The notes: a model not told the origin generated them from the sequence alone. DNA of 7,355 nucleotides from an uncultured Helicobacter sp. (GCA_947179285.1 CAMXAV010000027.1:1-7355); one strand, 5' to 3'. Positions 1 to 6,633 are shown, counted from the first letter of the stretch. A program made the numbers and translations.

Positions 1-702
1 TTGGGGGGCTTGTTTCTCAACCCGCAGCTGTATTATTACGAATACGGCGTGGATTAACCCAAGATTCTCCCGAATCTCAAGGAAAATGGGCTGCTCAAGC
101 TCACGACACAAAGCCCGCGCGCCTTTAGAATCCATATCCATGCCAATGACGCGCCCATTTTCGTTACGCGCTCGGTGCAAAACGCGCTCAAGGCGCTCGG
201 ATATTACTATGCCACGCCCGTGCAGGCGGAGTTTGTCGATGGCGGCTATCGCTTGGTGATGCTCATGAACGCCGAGAGCGCGCTCGACCCCGTGAGCTTC
301 ATTAGCGAGATTCAAAAATATGGCTACCGCGTGAACGAGATTGTACGCGAAAACGACACATCGTGGCGCTATGTGATTGCGTTGCAATACCCCAAGCTGC
401 CCGAAGCCATACCGCTTGAATACGACATCGAAGTCAGCAAGGGCAATCTGCAAGGTGAATATTGGTATGCTGTCAATCGGCAGGGCGGAATCTTGCAATT
501 TGCGCCCATCGATGGCGGCGCAATCAGCCCAAAAGTCGCGCTCTATGACGCGTCTTTGCGGCTCATTGGCTTGCAAAGCCTGCAAAAAAGTGGGGGCGTC
601 TATCAGCTCAAGCTTGATACCGATGTCGTCTTCGTGCGCCTAAGCGATGAGCATTCACCCGCCGCAATCAAGACAGGAATCCGCACCGTGTTGCAACAAT
701 AA
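1..702 (+). pseudogene. Conserved periplasmic/secreted protein, 5' truncated by window and interrupted by an in-frame TAA
   Basis: Frame 1 is open from the first base, meets TAA at 55-57, and is open again to the stop at 700-702. The residues just before the stop (LNPQLYYYEYGVD) and just after it (PKILPNLKENGLLKL) read as one protein, and TAA is one base from a Tyr codon, so I infer a nonsense change or a sequencing error. The only plausible restart is GTG at 175, which lacks a ribosome binding site and would drop about 40 coding-like residues. The surviving part is soluble, mixed alpha/beta in look, with no enzyme motif I recognise. The hydrophobic LGGLFL at the window edge may be the end of a signal peptide. 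The position directly before the aminotransferase gene matches, from memory, C. jejuni Cj0151c (putative periplasmic protein). Function unknown. If the stop is an error, this is an intact gene whose start lies outside the window. Confidence 0.6.
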
Positions 703-712
703 AGGAACGACA

Positions 713-1942
713 ATGTTTGACGAAATACAATTTGACAAGATGAAACGGCTACCCAAATATGTCTTTGCAGTCATCAACGAAATCAAGCTGCAAATGCGCC
801 AAAACAACGAAGATGTGATTGATTTTAGCATGGGCAACCCCGATGGTCCCACACCGCAACACATCATCGACAAGCTCTGCGAGGCGGCGCAAAAGCCCAA
901 GAATCATGGCTACTCGGCGAGCAAGGGAATCTACAAGCTCCGCCTTGCGATTTGCAATTGGTACAAGCGCCGCTATGGTGTCGACCTCGACCCCGACAAC
1001 GAGGCATGCGTAACGCTTGGCAGCAAAGAGGGCTATGTGCACCTCGTGCAGGCGATTTCAAACTTCGGCGACAACGCGATTGTCTCCGAGCCGATGTATC
1101 CGATTCATTATTATGCCTTTATCATTGTCGGCGCGAATGTTACAAAATTTGCATTGAAATACAACGAAAACCGCGAGCTAGACGAAGACGCCTATTTTCG
1201 CGACCTCGAGCATGCGCTCAAAGAGGCGCTGCCAAAGCCCAAGTTTGTGTCGGTGAACTTCCCGCACAACCCAACGACAGTCACTGTCGGGCAGGGATTC
1301 TACGAACGGCTTGTCGCACTCGCCAAGAGGGAGCGTTTCTACATCATCAGCGACATCGCCTATGCCGACTTGAGCTTCGATGGCTACAAGACGCCCTCGA
1401 TTTTCGAGGTGCCGGGCGCAAAAGACGTCGCTGTCGAGAGCTTCACGCTCTCCAAGAGCTACAACATGGCAGGCTGGCGCGTGGGCTTTGTCGTGGGCAA
1501 TGCCAAGATGATTGCCGCGTTGCAAAAAATCAAGAGCTGGGTGGATTATGGCATGTACACGCCCATGCAGGTTGCCGCAACGATTGCGCTCAACGATGAC
1601 CAAACATGTGTCGCCGAGATTCGCGACCGCTACTCGGCGCGCATGGACGTGCTGATTAAGAGCTTTGCCGATGCGGGCTGGGAGATGCAAAAGCCCAAAG
1701 CCACGATGTTTATTTGGACAAAAATCCCCGAAGTCGCGCGCCATCTCGGCAGCCTCGAGTTTAGCAAGCGGTTGCTCAAAGAGGCAAAAGTCGCCGTGAG
1801 CCCGGGCGTTGGCTTTGGCGAAAGCGGCGAAGATTATGTCCGTATCGCGCTCATCGAAAACGAAAAGCGCATTCGCCAAGCGGCGCGCAATGTCAAGCAG
1901 TTCCTCAAGACGCTTGAGAACGAGAAAAACGCATGCGAGTAG
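713..1942 (+). CDS. alaC: Class I/II PLP-dependent aminotransferase, AlaC-like
   Basis: 409 aa, cytoplasmic fold-type I aminotransferase. The likely reaction is glutamate-pyruvate (alanine) transamination; Campylobacterota members are often labelled LL-diaminopimelate or aspartate aminotransferase, so the substrate is not certain. Motifs seen: RLPKYVF at 12-18; DFSMGNPDG at 37-45; HGYSASKG at 65-72; NFPHNPTT at 182-189 with the cofactor-facing Asn186; Asp214 (pyridine N) and Tyr217 in SDIAYAD; the Schiff-base Lys248 in TLSKSYNMAGWR with Arg256; the carboxylate-binding Arg377 in DYVRIALIEN. Nearly every block matches E. coli AlaC as I remember it. Start ATG 713 is chosen because AAAGGA (701-706) lies 6 bases upstream and the N-terminus matches the family. 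An earlier in-frame ATG at 647 lies inside the preceding gene. It begins 10 bases after the previous stop and overlaps hom by 10 bases, so it is operonic. Confidence 0.93.
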   Translation: MFDEIQFDKMKRLPKYVFAVINEIKLQMRQNNEDVIDFSMGNPDGPTPQHIIDKLCEAAQKPKNHGYSASKGIYKLRLAICNWYKRRYGVDLDPDNEACVTLGSKEGYVHLVQAISNFGDNAIVSEPMYPIHYYAFIIVGANVTKFALKYNENRELDEDAYFRDLEHALKEALPKPKFVSVNFPHNPTTVTVGQGFYERLVALAKRERFYIISDIAYADLSFDGYKTPSIFEVPGAKDVAVESFTLSKSYNMAGWRVGFVVGNAKMIAALQKIKSWVDYGMYTPMQVAATIALNDDQTCVAEIRDRYSARMDVLIKSFADAGWEMQKPKATMFIWTKIPEVARHLGSLEFSKRLLKEAKVAVSPGVGFGESGEDYVRIALIENEKRIRQAARNVKQFLKTLENEKNACE

Positions 1943-3195
1943 GAATCATCGGGCTTGGCGTTGTGGGCAGCAGCGTTGCGCAGATTCTGCAAAGCAACCA
2001 AGACGTGATTGCCGCGCGCGCGGGCGAAGAGATTGTCCCCGTCATCGGCGCTGTGCGCAATCTGCAAAGGGAGCGCAAGGGCGTTTCGTTTCGGCTTGTC
2101 GATGATGTCGACATCGTCTTGAACGACCCAACGATTGACACAATCGTTGAGCTCATGGGCGGAATCGAGGACGCATACATTGTCGCGCAAAAGGCGCTGC
2201 GCGCGGGCAAAAACCTTGTAACAGCCAACAAGGCAATGCTCGCCTATTATCGCTACGAGCTGCAAGAGATTGCGGGCGAGATTCCGATTGGCTTCGAGGC
2301 GAGCGTTGCGGGCGGAATCCCCATCATCAAAGCCTTGCGCGATGGGCTTGGCGCAAACCATATCCTCGAGATTTGCGGGATTCTAAACGGCACGTGCAAC
2401 TTCATCTTGACAAACATGTTCTTGCACAACATGCCCTACGCAACGGCGCTAAGCAAGGCGCAAGAGCTCGGCTATGCCGAAGCCGACCCGAGCTTTGATG
2501 TCGGCGGCTTTGACGCGGCGCATAAGCTGCTCATTCTCGCGAGCATCGCCTATGGAATCAACGCAAAGCCCGATTCGATTCTGATTGAAGGAATCACCAA
2601 CATTTCCGAAGACGAAATCGCGTTTGCGCGCGAGTTTGGGTATAGCCTCAAGCTGCTTGCCATTGCGCGCAAGGTCGCTAACGAAGTCGAGCTGCGCGTC
2701 CACCCCGCGTTTGTGCCCCAAAGCGAGATGATAAGCCGTGTCGATGGCGTGATGAACGGAATCAGCGTTGTGGGCGACTGCGTGGGCGAGACGATGTACT
2801 ATGGCGCGGGCGCGGGCGGCGCAGCCACAGCGAGCGCAGTGATTTCCGACCTCATCGAGATTGCACGTTGCAAGAGCACGCCGATGCTTGGCTTCAAAAA
2901 ATCGCTCGAAAGCGGGCTTGTGCTGCGCGACAAAGATTCGATTTGCTCGCGCTATTATCTGCGGCTTGATGTCGCCGATGAAGCGGGCGTGCTCGCGCAA
3001 GTCGCGCAGATTCTAAGCAGCGAGAACATCTCGATTCGCTCGCTCCTGCAGCCAAGCAGCCAAAGCGGCGCGAAGATTCTGCTCGCCACGCACCTCTGCA
3101 ACGAGAAGCACATCAAATCTGCCATTGCCAAGCTCGCCGCGTTGCGCTTCGTGCGCCACGCGCCCGTGATGATTCGTATCAAAGATTCGCAATGA
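1933..3195 (+). CDS. hom: Homoserine dehydrogenase
   Basis: 420 aa. Reduces aspartate semialdehyde to homoserine with NAD(P)H, the branch point to threonine and methionine; cytoplasmic. Domains seen: N-terminal Rossmann fold with GLGVVG at 7-12; ELMGG at 73-77; TANKAML at 97-103 with the conserved Lys100; catalytic region EASVAGGIPII at 122-132 and CGILNGTCNFIL at 148-159; the DAAHKL block with Asp194 and Lys198, spaced like the catalytic Asp/Lys pair of yeast Hom6; the YGAGAGGAATASAVISDL block from 290. A C-terminal ACT domain starts near 341 (YYLRLDVADEAGVLAQVAQI), the usual site of threonine feedback control. The ATG lies inside the 3' end of the aminotransferase gene (10-base overlap), so translation is probably coupled. 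Length and domain order are normal for monofunctional enzymes of this group. Confidence 0.97.
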   Translation: MRVGIIGLGVVGSSVAQILQSNQDVIAARAGEEIVPVIGAVRNLQRERKGVSFRLVDDVDIVLNDPTIDTIVELMGGIEDAYIVAQKALRAGKNLVTANKAMLAYYRYELQEIAGEIPIGFEASVAGGIPIIKALRDGLGANHILEICGILNGTCNFILTNMFLHNMPYATALSKAQELGYAEADPSFDVGGFDAAHKLLILASIAYGINAKPDSILIEGITNISEDEIAFAREFGYSLKLLAIARKVANEVELRVHPAFVPQSEMISRVDGVMNGISVVGDCVGETMYYGAGAGGAATASAVISDLIEIARCKSTPMLGFKKSLESGLVLRDKDSICSRYYLRLDVADEAGVLAQVAQILSSENISIRSLLQPSSQSGAKILLATHLCNEKHIKSAIAKLAALRFVRHAPVMIRIKDSQ

Positions 3196-3518
3196 GCCGC
3201 GCCAAAGGGAATCTCGCCGAGGACAAAGCCGCCGCGTTTTTGAATCGCAACAATTTCTGCATTGTCGCGCGCAACTTCTACACGCGCTTTGGCGAGATTG
3301 ACATCATCGCAACCAAAAAAGATGTGCTGCATTTTGTCGAAGTCAAGAGCGGCAGCAGCTTTGAGCCCATCTATGCGATTACGCCCAAAAAGCTCGAACG
3401 AATCCTCAAGAGTGTGCATGTCTATCTCAACGCAACGCAAAGCAGCCAACGTTATTGCATTGACGCGCTGCTTGTGCGCGGCGAAAATTGCGAACTCGTG
3501 GAAAACATCACATTCTAA
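3192..3518 (+). CDS. yraN: YraN/UPF0102 family protein, nuclease-like fold
   Basis: 108 aa cytoplasmic protein of the UPF0102 family, which has a restriction-endonuclease-like (PD-(D/E)XK) fold related to Holliday-junction resolvases. The biological role of the family is not settled. Residues seen: an N-terminal helix with KGNLAEDKAAAFL (Glu10); FGEIDIIA at 33-40 (Asp37); and FVEVKSGSS at 48-56 (Glu50, Lys52), which together make the expected metal-binding site. The length is normal. Its ATG overlaps the hom TGA (ATGA at 3192-3195), so it is translationally coupled to hom. The hom-yraN pair is, as I recall, also adjacent in H. pylori (HP0822-HP0823) and C. jejuni, where trxA follows. Here the next gene is a nucleotidyltransferase instead. 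Confidence 0.9.
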   Translation: MSRAKGNLAEDKAAAFLNRNNFCIVARNFYTRFGEIDIIATKKDVLHFVEVKSGSSFEPIYAITPKKLERILKSVHVYLNATQSSQRYCIDALLVRGENCELVENITF

Positions 3519-3528
3519 AGGAGCAACG

Positions 3529-4293
3529 ATGACAGCATTGATTCTCGCCGCTGGCTTTGGCTCGCGGCTTATGCCGCTCACGAGCAACCGCCCCAAGTGC
3601 CTCGTGCCCTATCTTGGCAAGCCGATTCTTGATTACGAAGTCGAGGCGTTGCGCGCTGCTGGGGTGCAAGACATTGCCCTTGTCGGCGGCTATCTCATGA
3701 GCGAGCTTAGAGCGCATGCAAAAACATTGGGCATACAGACTATCTTTGAGAATCCCGAGTACGATTCGACCAACATGGTCGCGACACTCTTTTGCGCGCG
3801 CCCGCTGCTTGCGCAACTCTGCGAACGTGGCGAGGGGCTGATTGTTTCGTATGCCGATATTGTCTATGATTCCTCTATCGTGCGTGCGCTGCTGCATTGC
3901 GAAGGCGCACTGCGAATCGTTGTCGACAGGGCATGGCAGCGGCTCTGGCAAAAGCGCTTTGCAAATCCACTCGATGATGCCGAGACGTTGCGTTGCGATG
4001 GCGATAACTTGCTCGAGCTTGGCAAAAAGCCCAAGACGCTCGCAGAGATTGAGGGGCAGTATATCGGGCTCTTTGCGTTTGGCGCAAGCTTCTTGCGTGA
4101 GGCGATGGCTTTTTATGATTCGCTCGACAAAGACGCGATGTATGATAATCAAAACTTTAGAAATATGTACATGACAAGCTTCTTGCAATGCCTGATAGAC
4201 CGCTACCACAACGCGAAGGCTGTGTTTATCGATGGCGGCTGGTGCGAGATTGATTGCAAAAGCGACCTTGAGATTGATTGGAAAAACCTATGA
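3529..4293 (+). CDS. LicC-like NTP:phospho-substrate nucleotidyltransferase
   Basis: 254 aa. A nucleotidyltransferase of the GT-A-like sugar/choline-phosphate family, which transfers a nucleotide (CMP in LicC) to a phosphorylated small molecule. Seen: the signature ALILAAGFGSRLMPLT at 3-18 with Arg13; RPKCLVP at 21-27 with Lys23; the LicC-like NPEYDSTNMVATL at 75-87; SYADIVYD at 107-114 with metal-ligand candidate Asp110; EGQYIGLFAF at 175-184; and GGWCEIDCKSDLE at 236-248 with Asp242. The STNM and GGW.EID blocks favour the phosphocholine/phosphonate cytidylyltransferase branch over glucose-1-phosphate enzymes, but the acceptor is not readable from the sequence. AAGGAG (3518-3523) lies 5 bases before the ATG and overlaps the yraN stop. 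A much longer frame opens at 3262 inside yraN, but that extension is only yraN read in another frame. It overlaps cysQ by ATGA, suggesting the two products act together. Confidence 0.88.
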   Translation: MTALILAAGFGSRLMPLTSNRPKCLVPYLGKPILDYEVEALRAAGVQDIALVGGYLMSELRAHAKTLGIQTIFENPEYDSTNMVATLFCARPLLAQLCERGEGLIVSYADIVYDSSIVRALLHCEGALRIVVDRAWQRLWQKRFANPLDDAETLRCDGDNLLELGKKPKTLAEIEGQYIGLFAFGASFLREAMAFYDSLDKDAMYDNQNFRNMYMTSFLQCLIDRYHNAKAVFIDGGWCEIDCKSDLEIDWKNL

Positions 4294-5126
4294 AAACCGA
4301 TTCTGAATTGATGTTTGAAGCGGCGCGAATCGCGCTGGGCGCGGGCGAACGCGTGATGCGCCATTATGGCAAGGCAGATGTGCGGCTCAAAAGCGACCAA
4401 ACGCCCGTTACGCAGGCAGATATGGAATCGCACCACTACATCTGCGAGCAGCTCGAAAACACGGGGCTGCCCGTTTGTTCCGAAGAAGATATTTTGCCTT
4501 ACGAGGCGCGGCGCGATTTGCCCGCGTTTTGGCTCATCGACCCGCTCGATGGCACGAAAGACTTCATCAGGGCAAGCGAAGGATTCTCGATTTGCATCGC
4601 GCTCGTGCGCGACAATGTGCCCGTTGTTGGCGCGGTTTTTGCGCCCGCGCTTGGCTTGCTCTATGCCGCGTTTGCTGGCGGGGGCGCGTTTTTTTGGGCA
4701 AACGCGCAAACGCAAGGCGCGTGCGCAGACAACGCGCAAAGGCTCACGGGCGAGCGGAGAATCGCCCAAGATGGGCTCGTTGCCGCTGCGTCTATGTTTC
4801 ATGGCACGGAGCAAACGCAGCAGTTTTTCGCAAAATACAATCTCACGCCGCTTGCCTGCGGCTCGGCGCTCAAAATCTGCTATGCCGCCGCGGGGCTTGT
4901 CGATTTGTATCCGCGCCTGAATGGCACGAAAGAATGGGACACGGCGGCTGCGGATATTATCTTGCGCGAAAGCGGGGGCGCGATTCTTGCTTGCGATTCC
5001 AAAGCGCCTTTGGCTTACAATAAAGAATCTACCAAAAACCCGCATTTCATCGCGTTTGGCAAAACGCAAATCGGCGGGCAGATTTATAACGACTTATTGC
5101 AAGGCAGCGCGCTTATTTTCGCCTAG
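4290..5126 (+). CDS. cysQ: CysQ-like 3'(2'),5'-bisphosphate nucleotidase (inositol monophosphatase superfamily)
   Basis: 278 aa. A Mg-dependent, lithium-sensitive-type phosphatase fold. CysQ members remove the 3' phosphate of PAP/PAPS and so clear an inhibitor left by sulfate or phosphopantetheine transfer; relatives use inositol phosphates. Metal-site motifs are complete: KSDQTPVTQAD at 34-44; SEED at 64-67; WLIDPLDGTKDF at 81-92 with Asp84 and Asp87; EWDTAAADIIL at 215-225 with Asp217. The FI/GF spacing after DGTKDF is CysQ-like. ATG 4290 is chosen because it forms ATGA with the preceding stop and fits the family N-terminus. An in-frame TTG at 4278 would add only four residues. GGAAAAA just upstream is a weak ribosome site, consistent with coupling. 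No sulfate-activation gene lies in the window, so the substrate could be PAP or a 3'-phosphonucleotide made with the adjacent nucleotidyltransferase (inference). Confidence 0.9.
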   Translation: MKTDSELMFEAARIALGAGERVMRHYGKADVRLKSDQTPVTQADMESHHYICEQLENTGLPVCSEEDILPYEARRDLPAFWLIDPLDGTKDFIRASEGFSICIALVRDNVPVVGAVFAPALGLLYAAFAGGGAFFWANAQTQGACADNAQRLTGERRIAQDGLVAAASMFHGTEQTQQFFAKYNLTPLACGSALKICYAAAGLVDLYPRLNGTKEWDTAAADIILRESGGAILACDSKAPLAYNKESTKNPHFIAFGKTQIGGQIYNDLLQGSALIFA

Positions 5127-6106
5127 ACAGGAAAAACGCGAATCGAGCTATCGAGATGTTGTTGCAGAATCGATTCAATCGCAAAGAGCGTGCCTGTCGA
5201 GCTCGCCGCACAGCCCGAGCACGCGCCGAGATAGCGGATATAGATGTCGGTATGTCCATCGCTTGAATCGCGAATGTCGATGACCTCGAGATTCCCGCCG
5301 TCCATCACCAACATCTGCCGAATCTGTTCGTCAATCACCCTATCGACAGCCTTGAGCTTTTGCACGGTCGTCATCTGCGCAAACGCGAGCGCGCCACCCT
5401 GCGCGAGGTTTGCCTGCTTGGCGAGCTCTTCGCTGCGCATTTCGCGCTGGCATTCCTCGAGAATATCGACCAAATAATGCTCGCGCTCCTCGTGCCCGCC
5501 GGGGCGAATGCAGCTCTTGCAAAACGCGCCTGCCTTGGTATAAGCCGTGATTTGCTCAATCGTGGTGAGCTTGTTGAGCTTAATCACCTCTTTGAGCGTG
5601 CTCAAGGTTACGCGCGCGCATTCACAGACGATGATTTCGGGCTCGAAGCTCGTCATATCCACGCCTTTGTAGATAGACGCCGCCTTTTTAATCACATCAT
5701 ACGCCATCACCGAGCAGTGCATCTTTTGCCCCGGAACAGCGGGCGTGTCGGGGTCATCGCGCAACGCCCTTTCGACATCGATGTTCGTAATCTTCACCGC
5801 CTCATCAATCGTCTTGCCAATCGTGAGCTCCGCCATCATATCCGAGCTCGCAATCGCCGTGCCACAGCCAAAGCTTTTGAACCGCGCCTCAACGATTGTG
5901 TCGTTCTTTGGGTCTACGAGCCAATAGAGCCGCACGGCATCGCCGCATGATTCTGCGCCATAGTCGGCGACAACGAGCTTGCAGCCGCGTTTGTCGGCTT
6001 CTTCTTGGGTAATCACACCTAAATAGGTTGGGTTGTCCATTCTTTGCGCGACTTTGTTGGAATACGCATCCCACAAAGCGCCGCCGATGAGTTCATTTTT
6101 TGCCAT
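5123..6106 (-). CDS. nifU: Three-domain NifU-type Fe-S cluster scaffold protein
   Basis: 327 aa, the length I recall for H. pylori NifU. Builds Fe-S clusters from cysteine-derived sulfur and hands them to apoproteins; in Helicobacter and Campylobacter the Nif system is the housekeeping one, not a nitrogen-fixation system. Domains seen: IscU-like with Cys54 (ESCGDAV, Asp56), Cys81 (FGCGTAIASSD) and Cys131 (MHCSVMAYDVI); a central BFD-like [2Fe-2S] domain with Cys161-x-Cys163 (VCECARVT) and Cys196-x2-Cys199 (FCKSCIRPGG); a C-terminal Nfu domain with Cys296-x2-Cys299 (GACSGCAASS). All nine ligands are present. The ATG at 6106-6104 gives the expected N-terminus; the upstream ribosome site is weak (AGCGAGAAAAT). 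No nifS gene is adjacent: upstream on this strand is tRNA-Ser. The stop shares CTAG with the cysQ stop. Confidence 0.97.
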   Translation of the reverse strand: MAKNELIGGALWDAYSNKVAQRMDNPTYLGVITQEEADKRGCKLVVADYGAESCGDAVRLYWLVDPKNDTIVEARFKSFGCGTAIASSDMMAELTIGKTIDEAVKITNIDVERALRDDPDTPAVPGQKMHCSVMAYDVIKKAASIYKGVDMTSFEPEIIVCECARVTLSTLKEVIKLNKLTTIEQITAYTKAGAFCKSCIRPGGHEEREHYLVDILEECQREMRSEELAKQANLAQGGALAFAQMTTVQKLKAVDRVIDEQIRQMLVMDGGNLEVIDIRDSSDGHTDIYIRYLGACSGCAASSTGTLFAIESILQQHLDSSIRVFPV

Positions 6107-6138
6107 ATTTTCTCGCTTTGCATTGTTAAAGTAGGTGA

Positions 6139-6144
6139 TTTGTA
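6139..6144 (-). promoter_or_regulatory. Weak candidate -10 box for nifU
   Basis: The minus strand between the tRNA and nifU (6172-6107) holds TACAAA at 6144-6139, about 32 bases before the nifU ATG. It matches the -10 consensus in only part. Without it nifU would depend on read-through from the tRNA-Ser promoter. No hairpin terminator is visible in the gap. Confidence 0.2.
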
Positions 6145-6172
6145 GCGCATTTTTGCTTAAAGAATGTTGAAG

Positions 6173-6264
6173 TGGCGGACAGGGAGGGATTCGAACCCTC
6201 GGTAATCTTAACGACTACGCGTCCTTAGCAGGGACGTGGTTTCAGCCAACTCACCCACCTATCC
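6173..6264 (-). tRNA. tRNA-Ser(GCU), decodes AGC/AGU
   Basis: 92 nt on the minus strand, class II with a long variable arm. The acceptor stem GGATAGG pairs with CCTGTCC (one T-G wobble), followed by discriminator G and an encoded CCA (6175-6173). The anticodon stem CGTCC/GGACG encloses loop CTGCTAA, giving anticodon GCT (plus-strand 6227-6229). The T arm is GAGGG-TTCGAAT-CCCTC. The variable arm and discriminator G fit serine. AGC appears to be the main serine codon of the protein genes in this window, so this is a heavily used tRNA. It lies 66 bases upstream of nifU in the same direction and may be co-transcribed with it; I see no terminator between them. Confidence 0.96.
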
Positions 6265-6276
6265 ACATATCACATC

Positions 6277-6282
6277 ATCATA
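6277..6282 (-). promoter_or_regulatory. Candidate -10 box for tRNA-Ser (and possibly nifU)
   Basis: On the minus strand TATGAT (6282-6277) lies 12 bases before the first base of the mature tRNA, a fitting distance for a -10 element with a short 5' leader. CATAAT (plus 6293-6298 reversed) is a second choice farther upstream. No clear -35 is visible, which is normal in Campylobacterota. Inferred from spacing only. Confidence 0.35.
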
Positions 6283-6353
6283 AAGAAACCGCATTATGGC
6301 ACAAAAAACATTAAAAAAAGCTGAAATTCTTGGGAGAATGCGCGAAAAATTTG

Positions 6354-6362
6354 TGCTATAAT
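6354..6362 (+). promoter_or_regulatory. Extended -10 promoter (TGC-TATAAT) of the leader ORF/SMR operon
   Basis: TATAAT at 6357-6362 matches the sigma-70 consensus exactly and is preceded by TG plus one base (6354-6356), the extended -10 form common in Campylobacterota. The upstream stretch 6301-6319 is A-rich with phased A runs, as in promoters of this group that lack a -35 box. Transcription should start near 6368-6370, leaving only a few bases before the strong ribosome site at 6374-6381. The mRNA would then have a leader of about 290 bases before the first SMR gene. Confidence 0.65.
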
Positions 6363-6373
6363 GCCGCAAACAA

Positions 6374-6381
6374 AAAGGAGG
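6374..6381 (+). promoter_or_regulatory. Strong Shine-Dalgarno AAAGGAGG before ATG 6386
   Basis: AAAGGAGG is nearly the full anti-Shine-Dalgarno complement, followed by TTGC and ATG at 6386. It is the best ribosome site in the window, stronger than those of the recognised enzymes, and it points to no family-recognisable gene. Spacing is slightly short (4 bases). It is the main reason for calling the small ORF at 6386-6559. Confidence 0.6.
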
Positions 6382-6385
6382 TTGC

Positions 6386-6559
6386 ATGGCATCGTTTCGC
6401 CTTTCGTCTTGGTCGCCGTTTCGCGTTCCAGCGTGGTCGCGCCGTTGCGGCTCTTGCGGCTCTGTTTTCTGCGCCGCGCGTCCGCTCCCCGCGTCTCATC
6501 ACTATGCCTACACAAACATCTTGCTGCGCCTGCATTATTCCTATCTCGCTCTTCTCTGA
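6386..6559 (+). CDS. Small 57-aa basic ORF in the leader of the SMR pair (leader peptide or small protein)
   Basis: 57 codons from ATG 6386 to TGA 6557-6559, just after a consensus extended -10 and AAAGGAGG. I do not recognise the product. It has no acidic residues and no lysine, six Arg, three His, two Trp and nine Ser. It carries an in-frame tandem CGSCGS (21-26) and a third Cys at 29, and ends in a Tyr/Leu-rich tail (ILLRLHYSYLALL). No signal peptide or clear membrane segment is seen. Codon use differs from neighbours: all nine serines are TCN, none AGC, and the sense strand is pyrimidine-rich. That argues for a young or foreign gene, or for a regulatory RNA whose reading frame is incidental. 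The next gene starts about 100 bases downstream, so a role as a leader peptide controlling the SMR genes is possible (inference). Confidence 0.4.
   Translation: MASFRLSSWSPFRVPAWSRRCGSCGSVFCAARPLPASHHYAYTNILLRLHYSYLALL
6446..6463 (+). repeat. Perfect 9-bp tandem duplication TGCGGCTCT x2
   Basis: Two exact copies of TGCGGCTCT lie head to tail, in register with the codons of the 57-aa ORF (Cys-Gly-Ser twice). Each copy carries GCGGC, which can pair with GCCGC at 6473-6477. The two copies could therefore form mutually exclusive hairpins, the nearer one with a 5-bp stem and a 12-base loop. Confidence 0.7.
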
Positions 6560-6633
6560 TTCTGTCTTGTCTTCATAGATTCTTGTTATTTTCAATTGGC
6601 TTGGGCTTTTCTTAAATCAGAATTGCCTCAATC

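Noticed and set aside
1178..1879. 233-codon open frame on the minus strand over alaC
   Set aside because: Shadow of the aminotransferase gene; no motif or ribosome site supports it.
3262..3528. N-terminal extension of the nucleotidyltransferase frame
   Set aside because: It runs through yraN in another frame, has Ser/Arg-rich nonsense composition, and the family signature begins at ATG 3529 with a good ribosome site.
4278..4289. TTG start adding four residues to CysQ
   Set aside because: ATG 4290 forms an ATGA overlap and fits the family N-terminus.
4203..5069. 288-codon open frame on the minus strand over cysQ
   Set aside because: It is antisense to a gene with complete phosphatase metal-site motifs, has no family motif, and is rich in Arg/Ala as expected for a shadow frame.
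5100..5160. Bidirectional terminator between cysQ and nifU
   Set aside because: The coding regions overlap and no GC hairpin with a T run is visible at the junction.
6296..6361. 21-codon ORF starting ATG 6296, lysine-rich
   Set aside because: It lies upstream of the -10 box of the leader transcript, has no ribosome site, and ends within TATAAT. Probably chance in an A-rich promoter region.
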